Shown piece by piece: positions 13,588 through 26,786 of a stretch of 64,000 nucleotides of DNA. The notes under the pieces were generated by a model. The model saw only the letters and a list, made by a program, of their open reading frames with translations, did no database searches and was not told the DNA's origin. A program made the position numbers and the translations under genes. Source of the DNA: Dermanyssus gallinae (Eukaryota > Arthropoda > Arachnida > Mesostigmata > Dermanyssidae); assembly GCA_003439945.1 (NCBI GenBank), contig QVRM01006816.1, positions 623,001-687,000 on the forward strand, given 5' to 3'. Within the stretch, counting starts at the first letter, position 1. Every line of letters starts with the position of its first letter.

Positions 13588-14614
13588 TGGAGAAAAAATG
13601 GAAAAGCTTGGCCCTTCGCCCCGACAGAAGAGAGAAGATGAGAACAAATGAAAGCGTCCATATTTAGGATATCTGAAAGCACCCAGAAGGAAAGAGGAGC
13701 TATAAGGGAAACGTAGAGAAATGCCGTTATACTTATATAGCACAAACAACCAGCGATAGAGCGTGTGTATGTGCATGCGACTTGTGAGAAGAGCAACGGA
13801 AGTCGAACAACTATTTCAATTTTGACACTGCAGTGGCAATGATGATTGTAATGATGCTACTCATACTAATCATAAAAACAACAACGGCATCAACAACAAA
13901 CATCAGATGATGATCGACAACGATGGCCAACATTTTTGTTCTTTGTCAACATCACGCCTGCTCGTACGCGGTAGCAGTCGACATTGTTGTTGGACTGTTA
14001 CAGAGTTAGAGTGGCGGGGGCGCACGTAATGAAGACACAATAACCTCAAAACCTCATTGATTGAGAACACAGAAAGAGGCGCCGAGAGAGCGAGAGTGCA
14101 AGCAAACGAGCGAGGTAGGTAGGGAACTCGGGGAGGCTTCGATCTCGATGCGAGTGTCGCCGGTGATCCGTGGTCCATTTTTTGACTTATGGTTTTGTTT
14201 ACGGCAGGAAGTTGATGTTCCACTGCACTAGTCCGCCCGCCCGCCCCCTCCTCCCACAATCATGGCGCAACGATGATGACAACAACCACCACAACGACGT
14301 GGTTGTTTCGAGGTTTAAAAACATAGCGCTGCTATCTACAAGCGCCAGCCTCGGATCTTAAAGTGGGACAAGTCGAACCTACACTGTAACGATCGTCGCG
14401 ATATGACGACCGACGAGCACGAAAAACGACACAAATCTGTCATATCTGCTCGACACTGCGACTACGATTCAAGCCGAGCGGCATCATGCGGCAGTCGATT
14501 TATTTTGCCGCTGTTTTGCAAACAGCAGTAGTGCCTCTAGCAGCAGTAGTGCATTGAGTGTAATACGAACTCAATATAAACATTAAACAAATAAAAGGTC
14601 ATATCGCCGTCAGA

Positions 14615-14760
14615 CGACAACAGTGACAACAACAACAACTACAACAATGACAACAACTGGAACAGCAACGACAACAACTGGAACAGCAACAACAACAACA
14701 ACAACTACTACTACTAATACTACGACGATAAACAACAGCACAACAAAAACTGCACCAACA
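14615..14760 (+). repeat. (CAA)n array with a short internal duplication
   Basis: AACAACTGGAACAGCAACGACAAC occurs twice in tandem near 14650-14690 within a CAA/ACT array. Confidence 0.8.
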
Positions 14761-14843
14761 GGGGCCACATTACGTCGCTTCTGCAGTATCTTGATAACTG
14801 CCACAGGTATCAATGACTACAACGAGATTTTCTCTCTTTCTAC

Positions 14844-14845
<2 letters not shown>

Positions 14846-14907
<62 letters not shown>
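14846..14907. repeat. (AT)n, about 60 bp
   Basis: Lies 39 bp upstream of the hairpin at 14946; a second short AT tract (14930-14943) abuts the hairpin itself. Confidence 0.95.
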
Positions 14908-14945
14908 GCCTTAAGTATCTAAAAAAAATATATATATATATATTG

Positions 14946-15017
14946 GCACACCCTCACCGCATCAAGCTGTCTGGCTGTTGGCTGACCAGACAGCTCGTCG
15001 ATGCGGTGGAGGTGTGC
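14946..15017. other. 72-nt imperfect hairpin resembling a microRNA precursor
   Basis: Three stems stack in register. GCACACC (14946-14952) pairs with GGTGTGC (15011-15017), CACCGCATC (14955-14963) with GATGCGGTG (15000-15008), and GCTGTCTGG (14966-14974) with CCAGACAGC (14986-14994). That is 25 base pairs with small internal loops and an 11-nt terminal loop. Length and shape suit an animal pre-miRNA on either strand, but I recognise no known mature sequence. It follows directly on an (AT)n tract; a foldback transposon remnant is the main alternative. Confidence 0.5.
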
Positions 15018-15418
15018 TCGATGAGACAGAGACACACCTCCCCCGCAGGTGGACACATATAGGTGGGCGAGCAGCCTTCGAGCACAAACATCCATCCACA
15101 TATAACAGCACACACAATCAGCATGTGTATATGTGTATCGTATATGCGTATGCACCTATATGTACACTCTATCGGCAAACAGGACCAGCCGGAGAGGACT
15201 AGAAGAGGCTATCGCCATCGCGCGTCATGTTGTCTGTCTGTCGCGCCAATTGCGACTACATCAGTACTAGTGGTACAACATGCACACCCCAACACTAGCA
15301 TCGCTACTTCTACCGTCTAGTCTAGAAGGATCTAAATCACCACCACTTCTACTAGGATAACGATATTGGAGATGAAGAAGAAGAAGAAATAAAACAAGAC
15401 AAAAGCAAATCACCCATT

Positions 15419-15433
15419 CCCCCCCCCCCCCCC
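15419..15433. repeat. Homopolymer C15
   Basis: Fifteen consecutive C, flanked by complex sequence. A second C-rich stretch lies at 38103-38123. Confidence 0.95.
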
Positions 15434-18400
15434 AAGCTGGCTCTAGAGTCCCACAGACTTACGAACTGTCCACCAAGTTACTACGAAGACCTGAACCTTT
15501 CAGAGCCAGAACCTGAACTTTTCTAAGCTCGTCATCTCGCGGCGACGGCGGCTTTTATTCCATAGCCCTTCATATACCTCTCTCATCTCTCTTTCGGTCT
15601 GTTTTTCCCTTTTTCCCTTAACAGTACGGCGGGAGGAGGGGAGGAGAAACAACACTGGCGTCCGGAGTAAAGCAGCATTACCTATTAAGTACAACAGTAA
15701 CGCCCACCTATGGAGACGCCAACAGGGGTTGTTGCTGCTGCTGTTGTGGCGGCGGCAGCTGCAGCTACAGCAGCAGCAGGGGCGCTATGGACGGCCCCGA
15801 GTCCACGCAGAGAACTACAGAAACAGCCCTCTCGCCCAAGAGTGTTGTAAACTTATCGCGACGTTCCGAAGTCTATCGAAGAGAAGATATATCTTCGATC
15901 TCTGAGGAAGAGAGGAAATAGGGAGCGCGCGGCGCGCCACAGAGATCAGAACCAAGAGAACATGGAGAAGGTTTGTTCGTGTCAGACAAGCATTGCTTTG
16001 GATGCTGCTGCTGCTACCACCGAGCCAGCATCAGCTTGCGCAATGATCGAGAGCGCGATCGAGAGCAAAAAAAGCTTGGTATCCCCCCCCCCTCTCTCTC
16101 TCTATCTATCAAGGCACAGCGAGGGAGAGAAATATATAGGGTAGAGAGATCAGAGAGAAAGAACCATACATACTTAGAGCGAGTAAAAGAAACATTTGCA
16201 ATAGAATTGATACAAGAACGGCACAAATACAATCGAAGAGTTGGACACGTAATATTACAATCTTGGAGCTACGACCATACAAAGCACGCTAGTAGTTTTG
16301 CTGTATGTAGAAAAGAAAATACTGCACTCTAACAGGCGGCATGGCGATGATCGACTAATAATATAGACTAATAATAATTCGTATAATGTCAAATGCTGTC
16401 GCATATCGTATACGTGACGATCGTTGACCAAATCGTACGTGACGCCTATCGTACTATGATGCTACTTAGCGAGGCCTAGTTATCATCGAGCCCGATCAAT
16501 CAAGAACATATATATATATATATATATATCGTTCACTGGCTCAAGTATTTCAAGGTTCAACGGATCAGCGTGGTGAAGTAGTTACTATCGGTGAGCGGCC
16601 TCACCTCGCTTATCGCATCAAAATCGTCACCAATTAAAGCGACTAGTGTAGAGTACGTGCAAAAGCATCGCGCCCATCGTAGTACCTACTATAATACATT
16701 GTTCGTCACAGCGATAGCACGAAGAAAAACAGAAACAACTATGAAGAACAACAACAACAATCATGGCGTGACGAAAACAACGACAGCAACTGTTTCGTGT
16801 GTACTTTATGATGTCTTTGGAGTCGGAGTACAAACGGTAGTAGGTAGGCTGTCTCTTCAATACGATCCATCAGAATTAGTTGGCACACGACGTTTGCCAA
16901 TAAACTAACACAGAGTGAGAGAGAGACAGATGGAAAGAGCAATTTAAAAGCGCAATATCGCTGCCATATGTGATAACTAAGATCACACTTTAAATAATAA
17001 TGATAATAATACTGGTGCACCTTCAGTCTGGATACTAAAACGTGTTATGTTAATATCGCAATATGGCAACGAAATTTACATGCGCCGCCTTAACGCCGTG
17101 CCCTTCTGACTAACTAGAGCGCGAACACAGAACTAGAAATAAATGCATCGTCGACTTTTCAGAGTTCAGACCTCCAAGCTATTTCCGCTGGAATGTCTGG
17201 AGCGCTACCGATCCACAAGTAATTCAATGAAGAATTGTGACACTTTTTTACATTACGACAATGATTGTTACTAGTTCTTGTTGTTGTCACCACTATCAAC
17301 ATTACTATTATTGTTTTGATAGCCAGCACGTTCTGTTAATTCGTATTGATTGCTCTTAGAAACGCGGCAGCGAGAAACGGGACTTTGCAACTTTTGACAG
17401 AGGTTAAAGAGATGTTCAGAATAGTTAGCAGAATAGTTGGTTCATGTCACCGTTTGCAAGTTGTGCTATCACGTACGACAAACAAGGTAGCAAGCAAACG
17501 AAGCGTACACAAACCGCAACAGATTGTTTAAAAAAAATTAATGCGTCGTTTAAAAATATTGCGTTCTAACTTTCGAGTACGATGATAACCATACTAAGAA
17601 TGATGCTATTGATAATAGTAATAATAATAAATACTAATTTAAATATTCAGCGATAGATTGACTTACAGAAATAAGCCAAGAACAGAGGGGCACCGCCACT
17701 GCTCACAATTTGTACCAGAAAAATATATATATATATATATATATATCAACTTTTTAGGCCAGAATAAAAGGTGCTAGGGATGGACGGAAACGTTCAAAAT
17801 ACACCGTTTTCCAAGCAAGCACGGGACAAGCGTACTGTAGCGTCCATGTGGCGGCAGACGAATCGTTGGTCCCCAGTCACCTATAGTGTCTCTTCCGTTC
17901 CCCTGTTGTCACACTGTAAACATCGTGCCCGTGTTTGAGCAGCATGCATGATGGCTTGCTGCGTCATTGCCATGGTGGCACAAGACACCTTACGTCTTGA
18001 ATAAAGTTAATAAGCGACAACAACAACAACACCACCACAGATGGCGACGACAACGACAACAACTGCGACGAGAACAACAACAATAATGGTGACGAGAACA
18101 ACAACACAATGGCGACAAAATACTCATGGTGGTCATACCGGCCACCACCACACAATAACGTGTGGTGCTCGCAAACGAAACGATTAAGTTGATGGTCGGC
18201 GGTGTCGTAGCAATCATTGTCACCGTCGCGAACTTTGTTTTAGAGGAGCCACCTACTCAAAACAAAACCAAAAAACTTATAACAAAAACAACAACAACAA
18301 CAACAATAAAGTCGACGACGACGACGACACACAAACAATAGTGACCTTCGTTGTCCGGCTCTGCTAAGTTTGCATTTTGTTGCTGTTGTCGTTGTGTTGT

Positions 18401-19518
18401 TGCTGTTGTCGTTGTGCTGTTGTTGCTGTTGTTGTTGTTGTTGTTGCGATGCTGCTGCTACTGGCGGCGGCTCCGGTCAGCGAGTGGTAGCAAGAAATGA
18501 CGCTAATATTGTAGCAGTAATCATAGCTAGCATTTGGAGTGGTGGTAGCGGAGTGGTCCTCATGAAACGACGCATCGCTGCTCACTTTTCACATCATCCA
18601 CAACTACCGAGCTGCTCACAACTACCGAGTCGCTACGACAAAAACGAGCGATGAGGACGACAGACGGCCGACGGTAAAGCACACCAAGTGGTAACAACAC
18701 CCTTTCAACGTGAGAACCTGCTGCGGCTGCAGTTCGTGTCAGACGCTCGCTCGTCCCCCGTCTCATGCCGGACCCACACACGAACACTGTGCGATACAAT
18801 ACGATGCGATGAAACGCCAAGTGACGCAGTGTCTCGTGGTTGTGGTTGTTGTTGCTGTTGTTGTTGTTGTTTCTGTTGTTGTCGTTCGGAACATCCGAAC
18901 AAAGCTTGTCTTGGAAGATCAACACAACCAAATCTAAAGTTCAAGTGTGAAGTTCAATTCGTATTGCTTCTAAACTGGGCGATAAAATAGGTGGGCCCGT
19001 GAAAAGTGTCGGTTCAATTCATTATACATTATATACAGTTGGTCATTTGCAGCTAATCAACGTGGCCACAATCGAACACAACAACTTATCTCAATGAATA
19101 TCGACCCTACACGCACCTAGATCTCGGAATTTATAGGAGCTTCTCCAGTAAGTCTGCCATCTACCGTCTACACACTTACAATTGAAAGTGCAATGGCCCT
19201 ATAATTCGGTTTTCAAGAACCCAACGGGGCTAGCCGTGCTAACTTGGGCTTTCAGAAAAAAACCTAATATAAAGTGAGCAAGGGAATTCCGTCAACAAAA
19301 AATAATGTAAAAAATAACTATTTGGCAAAAGTAAAAAAAAATATTACAGTCAACCTATTTCATTGTCGTTGTTGCTAGTGCGCTACTGCTGATATAATTT
19401 TCGTTCGCATGAAACCATCGAACGTTTTCAAACTTTTCATGTTACAAAACCGCCGTTGCGGCAAATTCTTTATTAAAAAAATATCAGAAGGGGAGTCCGT
19501 GAGTGTACCGTCGCTTTT

Positions 19519-19980
19519 TTACAGCGCTATATACTTCGACAGGGGCGAGGAATATGACACCCCCAACTCGAACGAGAGAGAGATATACAGAGGAACAGAG
19601 AGGGAGGCTCTTGATTTGACGGTCGTCACATAGCAGCGTATGCTTGCTGCAAGGTGTAGCAACGTATCCGGCAGCAGCACCTGCATAGACGATTTAATTG
19701 CTGCACGGCGCGCACATGGTGGTGCGCCCACACGAAGTGCGGGGTTGTTCATCTCGTTATGCCTCTTGAATCTTGACACGGCCGCAGCGGCGACGACGAC
19801 GGCGGCGGCGATGATCCCGATCGGCGCCCTTGAGCGGCCCTTCGTCTCGTCTAACCTCAGCGCTCGCCAACACGGATCACCCCCGACCGTTCGCCCAACC
19901 GCCCGCCTACTCAGGACTTCCACACACACACACGCACAGGATATACCAGCCAGCGGCTGCAGCAGCAGGAGCAAATACAT
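19519..19980 (-). CDS. Unrecognised 153-codon open frame, doubtful
   Basis: The frame starts at ATG 19980 and reads MYLLLLLQPLAGISC, a signal-like start, later IGIIAAAVVVAAAAV followed by SRFKRH. A 118-codon frame runs the other way over the same DNA (19640-19996). The hydrophobic parts coincide with CTG and GCC/GTC repeats and the segment is GC-rich, so chance is the better explanation. No domain is recognised. Confidence 0.12.
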   Translation of the reverse strand: MYLLLLLQPLAGISCACVCVEVLSRRAVGRTVGGDPCWRALRLDETKGRSRAPIGIIAAAVVVAAAAVSRFKRHNEMNNPALRVGAPPCARRAAIKSSMQVLLPDTLLHLAASIRCYVTTVKSRASLSVPLYISLSFELGVSYSSPLSKYIAL

Positions 19981-22732
19981 GACTTCACCTATCTGACCCA
20001 ACTACTCTTCTCCACCACCTAGGCGAGGAGTCCTCAAGTATCGAGTATTCCGCGCTCCCCTCGTACTACGAATATCACTGTTCTTCTCCGTCTTCTTCTT
20101 CTTCTTCTTATTACTATTATCTAGAATGTGTTCGTGGAAATTTATGACCTCCTCCGACCCACCCCCTTCTATGTCGACCCTTCCCCCCAGCCCGCGCGCG
20201 TCCCTCTAGCGAATCTCTGCATCAGTCCCCTTCAGTACCTCGGTGCCTCGTCGTCGCTCTCCGGTCCCCCTTCGGGGCTTGGGCTACAACTCCGATATCC
20301 ATGCGCAGTCCCCTGAGCGAAGGGACAACACCAGTCGCGGTCTGGCGGTGGAAGTACTCTGTCTCCCTATGCCCTATGTCGTACGCAGCCCCTACCCCCC
20401 ATCGGTAGAACAACATCAGCAGCAGCAACAACAACAACAACGACAACGAGGGACTATGCCAAGAGGGAGAGCGCAAGTGTGCACCCGGGTGCAAGAGCTG
20501 ACCGTTTGTTCATTTGCAAACGGCAATTCTATGTGGAGTAGTTTAATACTCGGACGCTCAACTACAATTCCTCCCGCCTCTGCACCTACCACGGCTTCGA
20601 GTACGGTTACTACAGCGACATCTGCCGAACTCCCCCTTTCTGATGTGGGTCGTTGTTATCGCCGGCGTTGTGGTTGTTCTTGTTGTCGTCGCTGCTGCTG
20701 CTGCCGATGTCGTTGTCGCAGCGCCTAGTTCATCGAGCCCGCCCGAGTTTATTAGTGTGCATTGTTCTTTCAAACGCGCGCGATCTGCTGGCGCCATTGC
20801 CGGCGCTGCATACTCTCGTCCCGCTGCGCTGTTCTGGGGACGTTCTCTGTAGCGGGACTCGAAAGCGCTGGCGAGTCACCGGCCAGATAAGTGTATATAT
20901 ATATATATATAATGAGAGGGAGGAAAAGTGAGAGAGAGAGCAAGAAGCAGGGAAAGGCAGAGAAAGGGAGAGACTATTCCCGATTTCAAATGAATGAGCG
21001 CGTATCTCAAGCGAGGGCCGAGACCTTTCAGACGATGCAGCTTGCGCTCGTTCGCCGCTCCGCGTATCCGCTCGCCGCCGGTTGCTCTCGTTGTTAAGCT
21101 AGTGCCATCCAGCGTGATGTAGATTTGAGAGGAATGTAGAAGGATCTGTAGTAGCCATATATGTAGGGCACTGCGGTGGGTCAGTCGGCTGACCAGCCGG
21201 TCGGACAGCCTGTAGATGAGGCACAGGTGAGTCTGGCTAAGCGATGTAGAGATGAGTGGATACACGACCGACGAAGAGGACACACCGGTCCTACGCACGT
21301 CACAGCACAGCGATGGATTGATCGTACGGCTCAATCATCTGACGAGGTGGTGGCGAAGTCACTCACAGTGACGATGATGATGATGATGATAATACTCGGT
21401 GATGAAGGAGCATAACAGAAGAGCTGACTCCTTAAATAATTTCTGACCTACCCACGTAATTACTGACCTACTCATATACCTATTGAGCATACGTGGCTTA
21501 CTTGGTTACTGGTCGTGATTCATGCGCCTAGTTAAATTTTAAAATAAGGTCTGCGACGAACCATCTAATACCTAGAAGATAGGCCGAATTACGCTTTTAC
21601 CGCACCATACCTTCGCTCTTGCCCATTGCTGACTACTAAGTCGCAACTAGCCAACGCAACTAATCCAACGAACTAACTACCTAAGCAACTCTCTTTGACC
21701 AGACGTCTTCTTTGTCAATGAAGATCGATGGATGCGGCGGCGTCACTCACGAAAGGTGATGCGTCACGCGTAGACCCGTCTTTTTTCCTGGATAAGCTTG
21801 GTGCGCCCCCGCCGTTGGCTCCAACTGGCAAGTGTCCTGTTAGTGCTCCGGGCGGTCCAGATTTCGTATCATCATCCTCATCATCATCAACGACGACGAT
21901 GTATTGAATCTATATAGCAACGATGTTGACCCAGTGACCGGGTAGCCGTCAGCAACAGCAGCGGCAGTGCAACTACCATCATCGTGATGTTGTTGTTGTT
22001 ACTGTTGCCACCGTTATTGTTGTTATTGTTGTTGTTGTTGTGTTTGTTGTTGTTGTTACGGTGACGGTGGTCGTCATCGCCATGGTTCAAATCGCCAGCC
22101 ATCATAATCAAGGCAACCCGCCCACTAGAATTGAGATTTGTGCAAACACTAAGGTGCAGAAGCAAAACCACTGCCACCACCAACCATCAAAACAGCAATG
22201 ACAACAAGAACAACAACAACGCTTCATTACAGCTCCACCTCAGCAACTAGCGTCATCAAACGTCATCGTATTTCGTCTCTCTTTCTCTTAATTTTCTTAT
22301 CCCTACTACTACTACTACTACGGTCATATGGTTTGATTTCATTTTGGCCCACCTATTTCATCAACATACAGCCTCCATCTCTCCCCCTACCCTTCAATCA
22401 ACCTAATTTGAAGTGCAAACTAACGCCCGCGCTTTCGATGGGTGTGGTGGATGGAGTTGGTATTAGTGGTGATGACGGCTTTAAACTTATCATCACCCTA
22501 AAGGATCAAAGTTGAACAGCCTGGCCAATTTAATATATATATATATATATATACATATGAGCAGCACAGGTAATTCACATCATCGACCTCAATGTCACAT
22601 GTCAATTGGCGACCATCACGCTCGACACATCTCGGTTCTCTGAGCTTGCTCTTCCTATTTAAACCTCTGTTTTTCGCGCCTGGGGAGGGGGGGCTCGTTC
22701 TTATGGCTTCTCTTATGGCTGGAGTATGTACT

Positions 22733-22756
22733 CTCTCTCTCTCTCTCTCTCCTTCT
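22733..22756. repeat. (CT)n, about 22 bp
   Basis: TCTCTC run followed by CTTCTCTCGAGATCTC. Confidence 0.9.
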
Positions 22757-23090
22757 CTCGAGATCTCTGTGAGTGCTCAGTGTCGCCAATTGATCGAAGC
22801 GTGTGAGTGTTGGCCGGAACCAATGTTGTCTCTCTGCTTCAGACTACCCGAATGATAATTCCGCCGTCGACGGCGATGATCTGCCTGTCAAAGCCGGCTG
22901 TGGGCGGAGCAGGCCGCCCACAGCAGGCTGGGCGGCGAGCCCAGCCAACGACAGAGGGCCAGTTGGCCAGAGAGAGAGAGAGGCAGAGAAGCGGTGTTCA
23001 AATTGTTCGCGGGTAGTCCGTGTCGAGTGGGTCGTAGAGCAAATATCGACACAAAAGCGGACTTTCAGCAACCGCAAAGTGAGCAAGCGT

Positions 23091-23093
23091 ATA

Positions 23094-23161
<68 letters not shown>
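23091..23161. repeat. (AT)n, about 70 bp
   Basis: AT tract with a single AA irregularity at its left end. Confidence 0.95.
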
Positions 23162-23167
<6 letters not shown>

Positions 23168-24009
23168 GCGAAAACAGCGTCAGTAGAAACAGAGAAAACT
23201 CGCATGTCGCTACTGTAAATTGTCGATACCACGGATGAATTTTTCTTTGTCTTTGTAATCGCCATACATCGTCGCGAACTCTACAATCCGACCGAAATCG
23301 CACAGTGCGTCTTCATAGTGCATCAAATTCATTTAAATGCTGACAGTTAGCTGATCAGTTAGACAGAAGACAGTTGAGCTCTCGTGACGACTCCGCCGAC
23401 TCAGAAACAAACGGCCGGATCGGGGCAACCAAATGCAATAACAATACAAATTTTGTACCACTTTAAAGCAACACGTGCACAGCAGCAGTAGAAATCGAAC
23501 CGACAACGAATAGTGTAGTGCAGCGCCACTTTCATTGGCCACACACCACGCCGCTGCCAATGAAGAGCGGAAATCAACACAGGCTGCACAACTATTTCCA
23601 GCAAAACAATAAACGTATGTAGCAGCAGCAGCAACAACAACAACACATCGGTACAAATATGACATTACTTATGACATACAAATATTACTTCATATATGTA
23701 TATATGGATAACAATATACGTCAAAACGTTATGTGTACAACATCATACATTTAATGTCATACAAAAATGTGGCCTTACGAAATCGTTTCCAAGTCCATGA
23801 AGCTTCCTATAGTTAAGCCATCCCGACGTTAGTAAGGCGGGCTGCCGAGGTGTGAAGTGGGCTGCTTGCTAGCGGCAACTCGACACAGCCGCAGCAGCCA
23901 ATCCTACTGGTAGCCAGTGGCTAGTGAACGTCAACCGCGAACCGTGAACCAACCAAGGCGCGTTACATACGCTCGACTCGATGCACTGAGACACCAACTC
24001 GTCGGTACG

Positions 24010-24123
24010 ATGATGGTGTGGCTCACGCACGAACGCCTTAAGCTGCCCTACTGGTCCTTTACTTTCCTCCTGCTGCTGCTGCTGTTATCGACTCGGGCCT
24101 GGTCCCATCTAAACCCTGTGTAA
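24010..24123 (+). CDS. Possible first exon with signal peptide (unrecognised)
   Basis: From ATGATG at 24010 the frame reads MMVWLTHERLKLPYW, then a hydrophobic run SFTFLLLLLLL, then STRAWSHLNPV and a stop. This has the n-, h- and c-region form of a signal peptide. A weak donor (GTAACC) lies at the end. The leucine run is partly a (CTG)5 microsatellite, so the resemblance may be accidental. No downstream exon was identified. Confidence 0.15.
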   Translation: MMVWLTHERLKLPYWSFTFLLLLLLLSTRAWSHLNPV

Positions 24124-24352
24124 CCCTGTAAACGGGCGCAGGGCGGTGGTGGAACCGTGTGGGTCTGCCGTATTTCTGCTGCAGGCAAATGCACGCTGCT
24201 CAGGCGCGCGCGCGAAAGCTAACAACAAAGCTGCTGTCAACATATTAATAATAACAAATAGTAATCAGGCCCGACATGCTATACCGATACGACGTCTACC
24301 CCGTTTTAGTCGCCTGTTTTTTCCAACGTAAACAAACACATCTTTACATGTA

Positions 24353-24354
<2 letters not shown>

Positions 24355-24407
<53 letters not shown>
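24355..24407. repeat. (AT)n, about 50 bp, abutting a SINE 3' fragment
   Basis: The tract touches the left side of the SINE 3' fragment; another AT tract (24471-24502) lies on its right. Confidence 0.95.
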
Positions 24408-24410
<3 letters not shown>

Positions 24411-24437
24411 CACAAGCATTAGCCTTACGGAAAAACA
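24408..24437 (+). mobile_element. 3'-end fragment of the 28008-type SINE
   Basis: ATACACAAGCATTAGCCTTACGGAAAAAC closely matches the 3' end of the SINE at 28168-28196 (GCACAGGTAATCGCCTTACGGAAAATC). Only the last 30 bp or so remain. Upstream is directly an (AT)n tract (24355-24407) and another follows at 24471-24502, so the body is truncated or replaced by microsatellite. Confidence 0.5.
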
Positions 24438-24468
24438 AAATAAGTTATAGTCATCACACATGTTATTG

Positions 24469-24505
<37 letters not shown>

Positions 24506-26746
24506 CCTTGGATTAGACTAACGATAATTACCTGCGACGCTAAGCCTTAACAGCAACGCTAACAGTGTAGCAGCCGATCTGTACAGAAACACACACCCAC
24601 ACACAGGAATAAGCATCATAGCCATTTTGTTTGTGTAGTGATGTCGATGGAAGGATTAAAGGTGGACATGGGCACAGTCTTAAAAACAAACGACAGAAAG
24701 AGAGAGAGAGAGAGGGAGAACAAACAGGTGAGAGCATGAGAAGCAGCGGAGGAAGTAGAATTATGTTATGCAGTTGTAAGACGGACATGGCGTTCTCCGG
24801 CCTGTCCTCAGACGGAATCACTACGACCTTCGGACGGACGGACGAACGATCCGTCTGAAAAAACGCCTATCTACGATGCACTGGTAACTTACACCATCAG
24901 AGCAAAGTAGAGCAGAGGGCAGCGCTGCTAGCTGTAACCTATGACTGGTGCCCAGCCGAGCTTCAACTAGGGTCATCACTGCATCTGCTGAGAGCTGGTG
25001 CACCGGCCAAAACCACCGGCGGGAGACCAACCGCATTCGAATCGATCCAGGTTTCGCTTTATCTCTCTCTCTCAGACAGCGCGTCAAGTTGTAGTCGCAA
25101 TCGTGGTAGTAGCAGCCGATTATATCGACTACTACTGATATGTAGCCATGTTCATCCCTCGAAGAGTCTCTCAAAGTGTGCCTATGCAGGGTAGAACTAC
25201 GTCTATGTCGTATTATTATAGCTGATAACCAGATGAATTCCCACACATCTTCAGCAGCAGCAGCATCATCATGATGATGATGAAGCCTTCCGCTTGTCTC
25301 GCCGGTCGCTGCTGCTGAGCCTGTGCCTGTGCGAGGACAATATTTACTTCGCGAGTACGTTCGAACACCGCCGAAAGTTGCCGGCGCAAGTCGTCCGAAG
25401 CCAAGGATAGATCTTCAATGCTGTCAATGCGCGCACTGCGCACTGGGCCGGCATCCGGGCACTGTGCATGCGCAGGTTTGTCTATATATATATATATCTA
25501 TACAGGTGGAACCTGGTTGCAGTGGCGTCAACCTCAGCCAAAACAACAACAACAACAACATCTACATTCCCACAATGCAAAATGGCTCGACTCCAGAACT
25601 ATACGAAGTTTGCTGGCTGGCCGACCGGCTGGCTCGAAGAAACGAAGCGTCGATAAAGCGCACCTCGGTCCACAGTCAACCTCGACTCGAAGCTGAGTCT
25701 CGACTAGACGAGAGAACTTAGAACGAAAGAGCCTACTACGACACTTCTGTCCTGTTAGGCCAAACCAGCTCCTCCTCAGCCACTCACGACTCTTCGCTGG
25801 CCGAGGTGATGCAACACCATCAGGATGATGATGATGAAGATGAAGACGCGGACGGTGAAGACGAGAGGACACCGAGCGCTTGAAGGCTGCTCCGGAACCT
25901 CCGGATCGCGCTCAAAGGATACGCGTTAAGGTCACTGAAGTCTGAGTGTATGAGTAGTAGTAGTAGTACTAGTAGTAATAGTAGTAGTTGTAGTTAAGGT
26001 CGTTGCAAACTTGCTCGTTGCGACTTGCTTGTTGCTGACCTTGTGACACAGTTCCAAGGTCAGAATGGCTGTCACATGTCTCCAGCGGGAGCAGCAGCGG
26101 CGGTAGCAGCGGCGGTAGCATTTAACGGACTCGGACTCACAGACGGAAAGCGAAGGAGAGAGAGAGACACAGGGGCCAGAGAGAGCTAGCTATAGAGGAG
26201 AAAGATATGAAGTGATATAAGAGTGGGGCCAAGAACGAGAGAGGCCAAAAGGGAGCAAAAGCAATGAAAAGTAAAGAAGAAAATGCTCTCTAGATGATGT
26301 GTTGACGGAGCCACCATAGCAGAAGAGGGAAGACATCCAGCAAGTCTTACAAGTCATCCCTACTGCAAAAACAACAACAACGACAACAGCAATCAACAAT
26401 AACAATATCAACAGCAACAATATCAACAACAATAGCAGCTAATACTACCACTACACGTGTTAAGCCTGTTGCTGCTGCTGTTTGTTGTGCGAGCGCATCG
26501 TTTCCGTAGCTAGTTGGATTATGGTTCGTCGGTCGCCGAAGAAGAACGGAAACGATATATGTGCACACATATACAAACGAAATATATATATATACACATG
26601 TGTGTGTCCAGACACAATACCCGAGGACGAACACGCGGTGTCTATTACCGCATTTGCGCATTGCGCCCAATGCATCCAAGGAACTGACCAGAAATGACGA
26701 AACGAAGCTGAGAGACAAGTGCTTGCTTAGACCCTCTTGCAAAGAC

Positions 26747-26786
<40 letters not shown>

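Larger units (their letters stand above)
15018..24009. other. Non-coding stretch
   Basis: Holds a run of fifteen C (15419-15433), TTG and CAA arrays (18018-18115, 18285-18307, 18370-18450, 18840-18885, 21985-22060), a CT run (22733-22756) and an AT tract (23091-23161). 16200-18000 and 19000-19500 are AT-rich complex DNA in which I see nothing. 19640-21350 is GC-richer with overlapping open frames on both strands that match no family. Confidence 0.55.

Noticed and set aside
14955..14990. Minus-strand CAGCCAGACAGCTTGATG in the 14946 hairpin as a miR-2 family member
   Set aside because: The miR-2 seed region is not preserved and the match needs an insertion.
21990..22150. Minus-strand RVALIMMAGD considered as the strand after HRWT
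   Set aside because: No acceptor gives the required phase and the sequence runs into poly-Asn repeats.
24895..25010. Minus-strand frame with MTLVEARLG ending at a GTAAGT donor, considered as the next Notch-ligand exon (FTLIVEAW strand)
   Set aside because: The only acceptor that gives phase 0 is poor, the residues after LVEA do not fit the family, and it is 25 kb away. Kept only as a coincidence to test.
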